Assembly: GCA_029262335.1 (NCBI GenBank)
Contig: JAJCZQ010000013.1
Span: 1 to 64,000, forward strand
Source: Deltaproteobacteria bacterium
Lineage (GTDB): Bacteria; Desulfobacterota_D; UBA1144; Nemesobacterales; JAJCZQ01
Direction: 5' to 3'
DNA: 64,000 bases
Shown: piece by piece, positions 1-8,689 of the stretch
Layout: the number at the start of each line of letters is the position of its first letter
How positions within the stretch are numbered: position 1 is the first letter of the stretch
Program-made: the position numbers and the translations under genes
Notes under the pieces: generated by a model
What the model was told of the DNA's origin: nothing
The model's input: only the letters and a program-made list of their open reading frames with translations
The model's database searches: none

Positions 1-911
1 AGATTTACCCCATTAATTCCTGTATATCTGACCCTTGTGTGATTTGATAATAACTGCTCTACCTTTAATTCAGTTTCTGTTAAAAGTTGTGGGTCACTAA
101 GACCGGGGTATCCAAACAGTTGAAAGGCGGGCAATAGTTTAATCAATTGATCATTAAAATCACTATCAATATCATCTTGAATGTTAGTTACAGCAGACTT
201 TAATACATCAGATGTCTGCTTTTCACTAGTATCTTCACTACTTGAAGTTGCAGCTTTAAATAAAGCCTCGAGGATATGTCCTAATACTTCCTTACCACTA
301 CGATTTGTATCATCTAGTGCTCTTTCAGCATTCACAAATCCGACCTGAAGTAGAGATCTTAAGTTTGAAAATTCTAGATTTTTCGTATTAGAAATATCAT
401 TAGGATCAATAGCTTCAATAGTTGTAATGAAAAATTTGGGGATATATTCCTTCAAATTCTTAAAAAAACTATTTTTTTCTGACTTAATTTCATTAAAGAA
501 TGCATCGATCCTACCAGAACCAAGTGAGTAAGCAACTTTAATTTGAGCCAATGAACATTTATCATCTAAATCAATAATAAAATTGGAAAGAGAGCTTAAT
601 TCTGTCCCACTTTGATTGTATTCTATAATTAACTCTACATTTATTTCTGGTATTACAGATCTAATTTTGTCTTCACTTTCTTCTTTTATGAAAAGTTGAT
701 ATGCATCCCAAAATTGCTCATGTACTCCTAATGAAAAATCTTCAAGACTAAAATGAGGTGAACTATCGCCCAAGAGTCTTTGAAATAATTCAGTCAATGA
801 AGTTTTACCGCTATTATTCCTTCCAACAATTAAAGTTGTACGTTCATCAAGTAATAAATCTACTGATTCTAAGAGTCTGAAATTTTTTATTTTTATTTCT
901 TTTATATGCAT
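1..911 (-). CDS. AAA-family ATPase of the OLD endonuclease type (3' end outside window)
   Basis: An open frame runs without a stop from an ATG at 909-911 to the window edge, giving about 303 residues of a larger protein. The N-terminus has the form typical of OLD/RecF/SMC-like ATPases (MHIKEIKIKNFRLLE), followed by a Walker A motif GRNNSGKTS at residues 30-38. The visible end (HTRVRYTGINGVN) resembles the stretch before the signature region in OLD-family proteins. The Walker B region and any C-terminal TOPRIM nuclease domain would lie outside the window. OLD ATPases occur alone or as the GajA half of Gabija-type anti-phage systems; nothing here shows which. The gene sits inside the DNA bounded by a tRNA-Ser fragment at 1367-1407, so it is probably cargo of an integrated element. 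The ATPase call is firm; the role is inference. Confidence 0.8.
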   Translation of the reverse strand, partial: MHIKEIKIKNFRLLESVDLLLDERTTLIVGRNNSGKTSLTELFQRLLGDSSPHFSLEDFSLGVHEQFWDAYQLFIKEESEDKIRSVIPEINVELIIEYNQSGTELSSLSNFIIDLDDKCSLAQIKVAYSLGSGRIDAFFNEIKSEKNSFFKNLKEYIPKFFITTIEAIDPNDISNTKNLEFSNLRSLLQVGFVNAERALDDTNRSGKEVLGHILEALFKAATSSSEDTSEKQTSDVLKSAVTNIQDDIDSDFNDQLIKLLPAFQLFGYPGLSDPQLLTETELKVEQLLSNHTRVRYTGINGVN

Positions 912-1210
912 TTTTTTAAACTATATGAAGAGGATTCAATTTAAACTAATCGTACAATCAAGTTCTATTAAGTCCAATTGATTTTTTATTAATATTTAAG
1001 AAATTAAGACAAGAGACTGAAAAGTTTTTATATATTATATATTTTTACTATATAACAAATAAATGTAGTAAGCATGTATTATGCCAAGAGAAGTTTTGAA
1101 CAAAAACAATATATAAATATAAACTCAATGTATATATTCAATTTAGTAAAAAATAAATCACATTATGTTTTATTAATTAGTTAATACTATATGATTATGT
1201 TATTTATTTT

Positions 1211-1231
1211 TGCTACAAGTATTGCTACAAG
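1211..1231. repeat. Direct repeat TGCTACAAG x2
   Basis: TGCTACAAG occurs at 1211-1219 and 1223-1231, a 12-base period. It lies about 140 bases from the tRNA-fragment junction. Short direct repeats near an attachment core can be integrase arm-binding sites, but that role is only a guess. Confidence 0.4.
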
Positions 1232-1366
1232 CCTAAATACATTTAAATACTATAGAATTCATTCAAACTCATTTTACTAAATAATAATTCTAGAAAATAT
1301 TAAGTAATGTTAGATATTTATACCATTTAACTCTTTTAAACCCTAATTATCACAATTCATAAGTTA

Positions 1367-1407
1367 GGTTTTCAAGACCGGTGCATTAGCCGTTCTGCCA
1401 GCCTTCC
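1367..1407 (-). other. 5' fragment of tRNA-Ser(UGA), putative attachment site
   Basis: Read on the minus strand from 1407, the sequence gives acceptor strand GGAAGGC, TG, a D arm closed by GCA/TGC, and an anticodon arm CCGGT-CTTGAAA-ACC with anticodon TGA. It then departs from tRNA (TAACTT instead of the expected GG and variable arm). No T arm or 3' acceptor strand follows, so the gene is not functional here. This is the expected leftover when an element integrates at the anticodon loop and supplies a replacement 5' half at its other end. The intact tRNA-Ser would then be at the far end of the element. Confidence 0.75.
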
Positions 1408-1531
1408 GTAAATCAGAAAATCTAATATACCTAAAAATTAATATAATCCCATATGAAATATTTAAATTTAGGCCTTTTGCCTTAATTCCTTTAAATATTT
1501 ATAATTGAATACGGCTTAAGGAGGACTATAA

Positions 1532-2911
1532 ATGTTTGCAATATATAAATTTGCAATACTTTTTCTTATTATCACAGTTAATTTTATATTTATTTCTTGT
1601 GATGGGAACAATACTGACGAAATTGCAGTAAATAACCAATTAGAGTCCCTGCTGGATGATATTGTAAAATGCGAGATGCTTGAAAAACAGCTAACCGGCC
1701 TTTCAGTATCAATAGTTCAAAAGGGAAATGTAATCTACCAAAAATCATTTGGAAACGCTGATATTAAAACAGTTACACCTGTCACATCAAGTACCCCTTT
1801 TGCCATCGCATCAATGACCAAGGTATTTACCGCAATAAGTATGCTTCAGCTAATTGAAGAAGGAAAAGCAGGACTTGATGACCAGATAGGCACCTATCTT
1901 CCAGACTTAACTAATGACGACTGGAAATTAAGGACGATACGAAATCTTCTTTCAATGAGCAGCGGTATACCTGAACTCTCCTTTTGCAGTGGAGGTAGTA
2001 AAGACGGAGAAATATGCGAAAACAGCCCACCTTTTATCTTTAACGCCTGCGGGGACGGCTCATCCTGTGAATCAGCCAACAGGATCCCATACGAAGAATA
2101 CCTTGAAAAAGTAGCTGCAGTTCCAATGCAGTTTGAACCTGGTTCAGAATATTTTTATTCTAATACTAATTTCCTGTTGCTCGGGAAATTAATAGAGGCA
2201 ATTAGTGGTAAATCCTATGAAGAATATTTATTGGATAATATTCTTACACCACTTGGCATGTCCGACACAAAGCCCAACACCGTTCCCCCACCCTCAATTA
2301 CCGGTCTGGCCATCGGCTATAAACACGTAACTAATAGCGAAGAAACAAACCTTCTAGAGTGTATATCATTTGATGATCCGCCGGGAAACTGTTCCTCCGC
2401 TCCTCCTTCAGGAGTAAACTGTATGGAAATCCCGGTTGAAAACCTTCGTCTTCCGGACCAGTCATTCAGCGCAGGCTGGCTTGTAACAACCCAAAACGAT
2501 ATTGTTAAACTAGAAAAAGCTCTTCATGATTTAAGCCCCTTGTTATTGAAAAAAGAAACATATGAATTAATGTGGACTAGAACTAAACTCACAAGTGGTA
2601 AATTTGAAAATTTTGGACTTGGCTGGGACATCTGCCTTGAACAGGATGATAATTGCCCACAGCCGGTTGATCCTCTTGCAGGTAGTAGCAATGATGGAAC
2701 TGCATCTGATAACGCAGGCGGCCCCAATGGACGTGTTGTATCAAAAGACGGAGGGCTCCAGGGTTACAGCTCGGTAATTGTAAGATATCTTGATGATGGA
2801 ATTACAGTCACATTTTTTGTTAATACCCATGATGTAGCTCCAGGGCCATTACAGTTTTTCCCTTCACCTCTTGCCGCGGAGCTAGCAAAAACGGTAAAAG
2901 AAAATATTTAG
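1532..2911 (+). CDS. Serine beta-lactamase-fold hydrolase, lipoprotein
   Basis: A 459-residue protein of the beta-lactamase/penicillin-binding-protein-like serine hydrolase family (class C/DD-peptidase fold). The N-terminal signal peptide ends in a lipobox (FIS-C23), so it is probably a membrane-anchored lipoprotein. The catalytic SxxK motif is SMTK at residues 94-97. A YSN motif follows near residue 210, and GGLQGYSS near the C-terminus stands where the third motif of this fold lies. Several cysteines in the middle (CSGGS, CENS, CGDGSSC) may form disulfides, unusual for the family. The strong RBS AAGGAGG at 1518-1524 supports this start. It is the first gene right of the tRNA fragment. Substrate is unknown: D-Ala peptidase, esterase and true beta-lactamase all remain possible. 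Confidence 0.85.
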   Translation: MFAIYKFAILFLIITVNFIFISCDGNNTDEIAVNNQLESLLDDIVKCEMLEKQLTGLSVSIVQKGNVIYQKSFGNADIKTVTPVTSSTPFAIASMTKVFTAISMLQLIEEGKAGLDDQIGTYLPDLTNDDWKLRTIRNLLSMSSGIPELSFCSGGSKDGEICENSPPFIFNACGDGSSCESANRIPYEEYLEKVAAVPMQFEPGSEYFYSNTNFLLLGKLIEAISGKSYEEYLLDNILTPLGMSDTKPNTVPPPSITGLAIGYKHVTNSEETNLLECISFDDPPGNCSSAPPSGVNCMEIPVENLRLPDQSFSAGWLVTTQNDIVKLEKALHDLSPLLLKKETYELMWTRTKLTSGKFENFGLGWDICLEQDDNCPQPVDPLAGSSNDGTASDNAGGPNGRVVSKDGGLQGYSSVIVRYLDDGITVTFFVNTHDVAPGPLQFFPSPLAAELAKTVKENI

Positions 2912-3136
2912 AAACCAAATACGGCTATCTTTACCTACTATTATTTACTCTCCCAATCATAACACTGACTTACATATAGCAATAAACAATTAACTAATTC
3001 TTGTATCATAGTGTTTGCCTATATGTACTATAGGGAATAAGTCTAATCCAATCTGATACTACTAACCGTAGGTTTTATCAATAAATCGGTCTGACATTTT
3101 CAGGCTAATTTAAAATCATATTTGGGAGGAATTGAA

Positions 3137-4714
3137 ATGATCAAAATAAATTCAATTCTAATTAGTTTTTTAGCATTATTTTTACTCGTATCATGTGACT
3201 CTGATGGCGATGGGGAAATGGACGACATTGTCGCCGATTGCCCTGCAGTGGGTAATCTGACACCAACAGAGGTAGGAATAAATCAGTGTGAGATAGACGG
3301 AACACTAACCACAAACGGTACACTTACATCAAACATCATCTGGGTACTTGATGGCCGCTTACAGGTCGGCAGCGAGACCGAATCAGCAATACTTACAGTT
3401 GATGCAGGTACACAGATTAACGGTTCAGATAATGACCACGTACTTGTGTTCCCTGGTTCTGCTATACAGGCAAACGGTACATCGTCAGAGCCGGTCCATT
3501 TTCTCTCTGATGACAGTGACGTAGACGGTAACGCTGAATGGGGCGGGCTCTTTTTAAGGGGATTTAACGGACTTGCTACCCTTACAGGTACACAGGGAGC
3601 AAATATTCTGGATTATGTTGTTGTTTCAGAAGCAGGGGCACCTGTAGAAGTTACAATTGACGGCCAGACTGTCAATTACCAGGATAACATAGTCCTAAAC
3701 GGCGTAGACGAAACAACTATACTTACATTTGTACAGTCACATAACTCAGCTCGTGACGGATTTCATATACTTAATGGTGATCCCCGACTTTCCTGGATAC
3801 TTGCTACGGGGTCAGCCCGTGACGGTGTCTGGTACAGCAACTTTACAGGTCTTATAAAAGATTTGCTTGTAATACATAACCCTGATCCAAATGGAACAAC
3901 AGGCCGATCAGGTATATATGCAAGTGAAACGCCGGAAGGAAATTCAAACCCGCGCATTGTAAATGCAACACTTTTTGGACGTGACAATGAAAGCATACCT
4001 TCAGCATTAAATGAAGATGCTAACGAATTTGGTATTCTTTTTGCTGACAACACAGACCAGATAAGGCTTGCAAATGTACTTATAGCTAACTTCAGGCACG
4101 GCTGCGTTGAAGCAGATGATGGCGCTGACCTAAGCGGCATTGATACCAATATACCGGGGCCGACTTACCTCGACGGCGTACATTGCGCAAATGAAGCAGG
4201 GCCAAACCCGACAGAATTTGTTGTAGTGCGTGACGATGCGACAGGTTTTTCAGAAGGTGTAGTTGCACCAAATAACAGCCCCAATGCTGATGGGCTTGTA
4301 TATTATAATGGTGCAGGGCCGGAACTGCCCGATTCAAACGAAGAATTTGACCCGGCTGCAGGCGGAATAAACCTAACAGGTGAAATAGCCGACAGGGCCA
4401 ACAACTTTACAGCAAGCTGGTACCTCGACAATATTCGCGGTTTTGGTAATGGCCTGCTTGCCAACCCGTTGTTTCTTAACGGATTTCTTGACGGGGACAC
4501 AAACAATGACGGTGTTCTTAACGATGAAGACAACGGATCACCGTTTATTATATCCGCTGAGAACCCGTTTAACTCTGACGTTGCAGCTGATACGTTTGGG
4601 TATGACATGACGCACGTCGGCGCAGTAAGAGGCGGTGCGGTTACTAACACTCAGTTTGACAACTGGACCGTAGCGACAGGGCCTGGTGAAGGTTTTGTTG
4701 TAGGCGGGAACTAA
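3137..4714 (+). CDS. Secreted lipoprotein, probable beta-helix/repeat protein
   Basis: A 525-residue predicted lipoprotein of unknown function. The ATG at 3137 is preferred over an upstream in-frame TTG at 3122 because GGGAGGA lies just before it. The signal peptide ends in LLVS-C, followed by an acidic Asp-rich linker. The rest is rich in Gly, Asn, Asp and Thr with short beta-strand-like periods (for example DGRLQVGS and DAGTQINGS), suggesting a right-handed beta-helix or similar surface fold. Asp-rich loops such as DGDTNNDGVLNDED resemble calcium-binding (dockerin-like) loops. It probably sits on the outer membrane surface. A strong terminator follows directly, so it appears to be a single-gene unit. 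Function was not recognised. Confidence 0.75.
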   Translation: MIKINSILISFLALFLLVSCDSDGDGEMDDIVADCPAVGNLTPTEVGINQCEIDGTLTTNGTLTSNIIWVLDGRLQVGSETESAILTVDAGTQINGSDNDHVLVFPGSAIQANGTSSEPVHFLSDDSDVDGNAEWGGLFLRGFNGLATLTGTQGANILDYVVVSEAGAPVEVTIDGQTVNYQDNIVLNGVDETTILTFVQSHNSARDGFHILNGDPRLSWILATGSARDGVWYSNFTGLIKDLLVIHNPDPNGTTGRSGIYASETPEGNSNPRIVNATLFGRDNESIPSALNEDANEFGILFADNTDQIRLANVLIANFRHGCVEADDGADLSGIDTNIPGPTYLDGVHCANEAGPNPTEFVVVRDDATGFSEGVVAPNNSPNADGLVYYNGAGPELPDSNEEFDPAAGGINLTGEIADRANNFTASWYLDNIRGFGNGLLANPLFLNGFLDGDTNNDGVLNDEDNGSPFIISAENPFNSDVAADTFGYDMTHVGAVRGGAVTNTQFDNWTVATGPGEGFVVGGN

Positions 4715-4736
4715 ATTATAAAAATACTTATTTTCA

Positions 4737-4772
4737 AAAAAGGGGCTTAATTAGGCCCCTTTTTCTTTTTTT
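4737..4772 (+). terminator. Rho-independent terminator
   Basis: An A-rich flank and AGGGGC at 4741-4746 pair with GCCCCT at 4755-4760 across a TTAATTAG loop. A long T run continues to about 4772. It lies 22 bases after the stop of the lipoprotein gene. The A run before the stem would also give the opposite strand a U-tract, so it may work in both directions for the convergent gene at 4866. Confidence 0.9.
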
Positions 4773-4865
4773 ATACAGAATTTGCTTATTGTTTTTCCTG
4801 CAAGGTTCCGGTTTATTTGCAGGACATTAATGAAAAATAGTATTCTATTTACCAGAATAAAATAA

Positions 4866-6944
4866 TCAGTTTTCCGGCAGGTCAACAAATGGCGAGGTAG
4901 GCGGTCCTATCAGAGGAGCGGCAACTGGGCTCGCAGCTCCGATGAACACTACCATCGAGTCGCCCCCGGGGTTATCTGATGGGGGCAATATTTCAAAGTT
5001 GTTAGTAGCCCATACGTTTCCCGAAGGGTCGATCTGGACAGAAGTGCTTCTTTTAAGGCCGTTAAAAAAGTAGCCCATAGGAGCTATTGGGTCTCCCGTT
5101 TCAAGTCCAGGCGGACAACTAGAAGTGTCCTCCCCGCAAAAGTATGAAACAGTCTGTCCGTCAAAGTTTGACACCCAGACGTTACCACTACCGTCGACCG
5201 AGATACCCCAAGGCATCAGCAGCCCGCCGCCCTTGAACGACCCGATTTCGGTACCATCTGAATTTACCTTAATTAGAGACGCATCCGGGTTCGTGAAATT
5301 CGGGTCTAAGGCAAGCCCTATGAAAGCTCTCAATTCAGGGACTGAATTACCATCACATGGTGCGGTCACAAACCCTGAGTTCGCTACCCATGCGTTTCCG
5401 AACATGTCGGTAGCAATACCCATCGGCTTCTTGAACCCGGCCTCGGCTGCTTCATCTCCGGAGACATTTAATAGCAGGTCTCCGTCGGGGTCGAATTTGG
5501 CGACGTTAAATGTCTCATTCCCGGTTACCCATGCGTTTCCGTCTATGTCTATAGCGATATCAAATGGTGCGACGACAATTGTTTCAGCTGAATCGTCCGT
5601 CTCTTGTATGACAAACGCCTGATCAGGGTCGCCACCCGGGAACTGCGTTACGTTGTTCCCGTTACAGTTTGTTATCCATATATTTCCATTATTATCTGAG
5701 ACCGTACCCTGCGGGTAGTTGATAGTGTTCCCGGCTCCCGTAAATCCTCCGATCTCGTTACCAACTGTGTTAGGTGATAGTGGTACGCCATCAGGAGAGA
5801 ATTTTGATACAGACTGAGCCCGGGCATCTGGATCGAGCATACAGTCTTCGCCCTGAAAAGCGAAATTACCTATCCAGACGTTGTTCTCGGTATCCAGAGT
5901 TATTCCATAACCCGCTCCGTAAAGCCCGCCGCCCTGATAAGGTGCGCCGGGGACGTCTTCACCGGTAGGCGTCAGCCTAAGTACATGGTCGTCGCCGCAG
6001 ACTACATCCGTTGGGTTATCATTAAACACAAAGTTATTGGTGATCCACGCGTTCCCTTCGGCGTCAAAAGCCGTATTGCCGGGACCGTTGAATTCCATGC
6101 CGTTACCGACATACCTTATCGCCAGGAACCACGCGCTTATATCCTCGGGAGAACCCAGTGTAGGGCTGTAAACGTCTTCCAGTTGCGAAAATTCGAACAG
6201 GCCGTCCACGTTCTGCCAAGGGAAATGTGCAATATTAACTGCTGCATCGAGAGTATTAGTTGGGGGAGTACCCCCCGGAGGGGTAGATAAATCAAATAAT
6301 TGTATGCAGCCTGCATCGGAATTTACACATGCTGCCAGAATATTTGCCAAGGAATTAAAAGTTGCCCTGGTAGTTGTGCTTGCACCGTTCGGGAAATTAT
6401 CAAGCATTGAAGCCACATTCCCGTTTGAAGGGTCCGCGAGGTTATGAGAAATATCAGCAGCATTCAGAAGCCCGGGATTAGTACCGTCTATCCCTCCCGG
6501 GACAAAGAACTGCGCCATTGCATACGCGGCAGCAACAGTGGTCCTTTCGTTAATTACTACATTATCTATTACCGGGAGTCTGCCCAGCATAAGTGCCAGC
6601 CTTACATCTGAGCTGTTTGAAAGCTGGTTTGTTTTTGCAATATTTAAGGGGTCGTTTTCAGCAATGAGATATAAAATAGCATTATCATCTCCGGGGTCTT
6701 CAAAGCTGATTGAAAATGCACCGGTTTCATCAGATACGTCTTCGCCAAGGAGTATAATGCCGCTTCCTATACCGGAGCAAAACAGACTTACATTAGAGCC
6801 GGGGATTACCTGGTTTCCGCTCATTACTACTCCATCTATTTCTCCCTTGTTATTATCATTATCAGAACACGAAGAAAGAACTAACAAAGAAACAAACAGA
6901 GCTGTAAAGACAGATTTGAATAAAGACTTTTGAAATAAGATCAT
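4866..6944 (-). CDS. NHL-repeat beta-propeller lipoprotein
   Basis: A 692-residue lipoprotein with the signal peptide ending LVLSS-C. An N-terminal domain of roughly 30-120 residues resembles a carboxypeptidase-regulatory/Ig-like fold (GEIDGVVMSGN, TGAFSISF). The C-terminal ~400 residues carry repeated units of the type DNNGNIWITNCNGNNV, DIDGNAWVTG, DMFGNAWVANSG and DGSGNVWVSNFDG. This is the hallmark of NHL/SMP-30-like six-bladed propellers such as virginiamycin B lyase relatives. Likely an envelope-exposed binding or scaffold protein; no catalytic set could be assigned. RBS AAGGGGTG precedes the ATG. It is convergent with the lipoprotein gene at 3137. Confidence 0.8.
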   Translation of the reverse strand: MILFQKSLFKSVFTALFVSLLVLSSCSDNDNNKGEIDGVVMSGNQVIPGSNVSLFCSGIGSGIILLGEDVSDETGAFSISFEDPGDDNAILYLIAENDPLNIAKTNQLSNSSDVRLALMLGRLPVIDNVVINERTTVAAAYAMAQFFVPGGIDGTNPGLLNAADISHNLADPSNGNVASMLDNFPNGASTTTRATFNSLANILAACVNSDAGCIQLFDLSTPPGGTPPTNTLDAAVNIAHFPWQNVDGLFEFSQLEDVYSPTLGSPEDISAWFLAIRYVGNGMEFNGPGNTAFDAEGNAWITNNFVFNDNPTDVVCGDDHVLRLTPTGEDVPGAPYQGGGLYGAGYGITLDTENNVWIGNFAFQGEDCMLDPDARAQSVSKFSPDGVPLSPNTVGNEIGGFTGAGNTINYPQGTVSDNNGNIWITNCNGNNVTQFPGGDPDQAFVIQETDDSAETIVVAPFDIAIDIDGNAWVTGNETFNVAKFDPDGDLLLNVSGDEAAEAGFKKPMGIATDMFGNAWVANSGFVTAPCDGNSVPELRAFIGLALDPNFTNPDASLIKVNSDGTEIGSFKGGGLLMPWGISVDGSGNVWVSNFDGQTVSYFCGEDTSSCPPGLETGDPIAPMGYFFNGLKRSTSVQIDPSGNVWATNNFEILPPSDNPGGDSMVVFIGAASPVAAPLIGPPTSPFVDLPEN

Positions 6945-7023
6945 TTAATCACCCCTTAAAAAGTTGGTATAAAATTGTAATAACGTTGGAAACTGAGGTC
7001 AAGAGTAATCGATAGTACTTAAA

Positions 7024-7725
7024 TTAAAATGAGTAGCCGTGAAGTCCTATTTCAAAAGCAAATTTGTCTTCAACGACCTGTTTCTGATTTTTAGAATATT
7101 CCTGCTGGTAGTTTTTCTTTTCTTTACGGTAATGAGACTTTTCAAATACATTAAGTGAACCTTCATAAGGAACACCCAGTTCATTAAAAACTTCTCCAAG
7201 TTCATTATCAAGGTTTTCAAATTTAACAACCCTGTCTACAATAAGGTTTTTGTCATCATCGGTATAAATCTCGTAATTATAAGGCAGTTCAGCCTTTTCG
7301 AGATATTCATCAAAAGAAATATCATCGTTAAATGTTCTGTACCTTTGCCTTACAAAATGAAAGTGTGAAAGTACCTTGTCCCAGGGGTTCCTGTCGACGG
7401 TAAATTTATAGTAACCGTCCCAGATATCCTGTGGGATGCGCCGCTTTATATGAGTGGCCATAATATGTGAATTAAACTTCTTTCCGGAAACACATCTCCA
7501 GAGGGTCCTAAGCATTTTTTTGGATGAAGGGAACTGCTCCTGCATCCTTGGAAGAGGGTTAAAAAGGCCTCTGTAGTTGCGTGGATTATAAGAGCCTTCG
7601 GGTTTATCAATAGGGGTAACTATATCTTCATCGCCGCATAGATTGCAAAGATAAGTCTGTATGCTTGACCCGGCGGTCTTTCTCGTTTTGACGAATATAA
7701 ATTTATACTTATGAGATATAATCAT
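7024..7725 (-). CDS. Sulfotransferase-family protein
   Basis: A 233-residue cytosolic-type sulfotransferase-fold protein. The PAPS 5'-phosphosulfate loop is visible at the N-terminus (FVKTRKTAGSS, residues 10-20). A second PAPS-binding element is DRNPWDKVLSHFHF near residue 110, matching the Arg...Ser pattern for the 3' phosphate. It would transfer sulfate from PAPS to an unknown acceptor, perhaps a cell-surface glycan or small metabolite. It is the last gene of a leftward run, about 60 bases after the dehydrogenase gene. No PAPS-synthesis genes are in the window. Family assignment is good; acceptor unknown. Confidence 0.75.
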   Translation of the reverse strand: MIISHKYKFIFVKTRKTAGSSIQTYLCNLCGDEDIVTPIDKPEGSYNPRNYRGLFNPLPRMQEQFPSSKKMLRTLWRCVSGKKFNSHIMATHIKRRIPQDIWDGYYKFTVDRNPWDKVLSHFHFVRQRYRTFNDDISFDEYLEKAELPYNYEIYTDDDKNLIVDRVVKFENLDNELGEVFNELGVPYEGSLNVFEKSHYRKEKKNYQQEYSKNQKQVVEDKFAFEIGLHGYSF

Positions 7726-7785
7726 TAAGGTACAAATTATACATCAAAGACTATCTTTTTGAATACCCTAATATAAAAACTGGTT

Positions 7786-8685
7786 TTAATTTTCAGTAAT
7801 TTCCCTAAGAGCAAGAAAAAGTGCCTGCGTACCAAGTTTTCCATAACCCAGGTCACGGGTCTTTTCATATAGATCCATTGATAGTTTAAGCCCTGGAAGG
7901 TCCAGGTTCATACGCTCGCACTCGGCAAGTGCAATACCCAGGTCCTTTATAAAATGTTCCACGAAAAAGCCGGGGTCAAAATCCTCATCGACTATCTTTG
8001 GCCCGAGATTTTCCATGAGCCATGTAGAGGCTGCACCGGCGGTTACGGTTTTAATCATCGTATCAGGATCAAGGCCGGCTTTATAGCTGTATAGAAGGGC
8101 TTCACAGATTCCTATCATCACACCTCCAACAGTTATCTGGTTGCAGACTTTAGTGTGCTGGCCTGCTCCGGGGCCTCCTTCATAAACAATCTGATGGCCC
8201 AATAGCTCAAAAAGTGGCATAATGGAATCAGCTACTTCCTTATCACCACCTACCATAATTGAAAGTTTAGCATTTTTTGCACCTATGTCCCCACCGGAGA
8301 CAGGGGCATCAACTGAAAAACATCCAAGCTCTTTTGCCTTGTTATAGATTTCAACTGAAAGTGAAGGTTCGGTCGTGGTCATATCCACAAGTATTTTGCC
8401 TGCGGTAAGATTGCTGAAAATACCATCTTTCCCAAAATATACTTCTCTTACATCTGCTGGATATCCAACAATGGTAAAGACCACATCAGAATTAAGAGCA
8501 ACATCGGCAGGAGTATCACACCATTTGGCTCCGGATTTAAGAAGCCGGTCGGCTTTTTGTCTTGTACGGCTGTATGTGGATGTCTGAAAACCAGCATCAA
8601 TTAAATGCCCGCACATAGGTTCACCCATAATACCGGTACCAATCCAACCTATGCGGGTATTATTAGTGGATACTTTTTTGGGCAT
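7786..8685 (-). CDS. NAD(P)-binding 3-hydroxyisobutyrate dehydrogenase-family oxidoreductase
   Basis: A 299-residue beta-hydroxyacid dehydrogenase. The N-terminal Rossmann motif is IGWIGTGIMGEPM (residues 12-24). The substrate-binding signature is DAPVSGGDIGAKN, and the catalytic lysine lies in GAGQHTKVCNQ. The length is typical for 3-hydroxyisobutyrate dehydrogenase, tartronate semialdehyde reductase and glyoxylate/succinic semialdehyde reductases, which cannot be told apart here. The start lies only 4 bases after the stop of the unknown 550-aa gene, so the two are almost certainly co-transcribed and may share a pathway. Confidence 0.85.
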   Translation of the reverse strand: MPKKVSTNNTRIGWIGTGIMGEPMCGHLIDAGFQTSTYSRTRQKADRLLKSGAKWCDTPADVALNSDVVFTIVGYPADVREVYFGKDGIFSNLTAGKILVDMTTTEPSLSVEIYNKAKELGCFSVDAPVSGGDIGAKNAKLSIMVGGDKEVADSIMPLFELLGHQIVYEGGPGAGQHTKVCNQITVGGVMIGICEALLYSYKAGLDPDTMIKTVTAGAASTWLMENLGPKIVDEDFDPGFFVEHFIKDLGIALAECERMNLDLPGLKLSMDLYEKTRDLGYGKLGTQALFLALREITEN

Positions 8686-8689
8686 ATGA

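Larger units (their letters stand above)
1..1370. mobile_element. Edge of a putative integrated element (other end outside window)
   Basis: The DNA left of the tRNA-Ser fragment carries an OLD-type ATPase and about 450 bases of very AT-rich non-coding sequence, unlike the compact gene packing further right. The tRNA homology stops abruptly in the anticodon stem, as expected where a tyrosine-recombinase element crossed over in a tRNA gene. No integrase is visible, so the call rests on the tRNA fragment and cargo type. Confidence 0.55.
912..1531. other. AT-rich non-coding stretch
   Basis: No plausible gene is seen here on either strand. The stretch holds a pair of 9-base direct repeats (1211-1231), the tRNA-Ser fragment (1367-1407) and an AT-rich imperfect inverted repeat around 1455-1501. 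It ends with the ribosome-binding site of the next gene (AAGGAGG at 1518-1524). Confidence 0.6.

Noticed and set aside
1367-1407. An intact tRNA-Ser gene
   Set aside because: The D and anticodon arms are clear but no variable, T or acceptor 3' parts follow; only the first 41 bases match.
3122-3136. TTG at 3122 as the lipoprotein start
   Set aside because: The RBS GGGAGGA would then lie inside the gene; the ATG at 3137 fits it and gives a standard signal peptide.
5125-6933. Rightward reading frames inside the NHL lipoprotein gene
   Set aside because: Shadows of the repetitive leftward gene; they lack an RBS and known domains.
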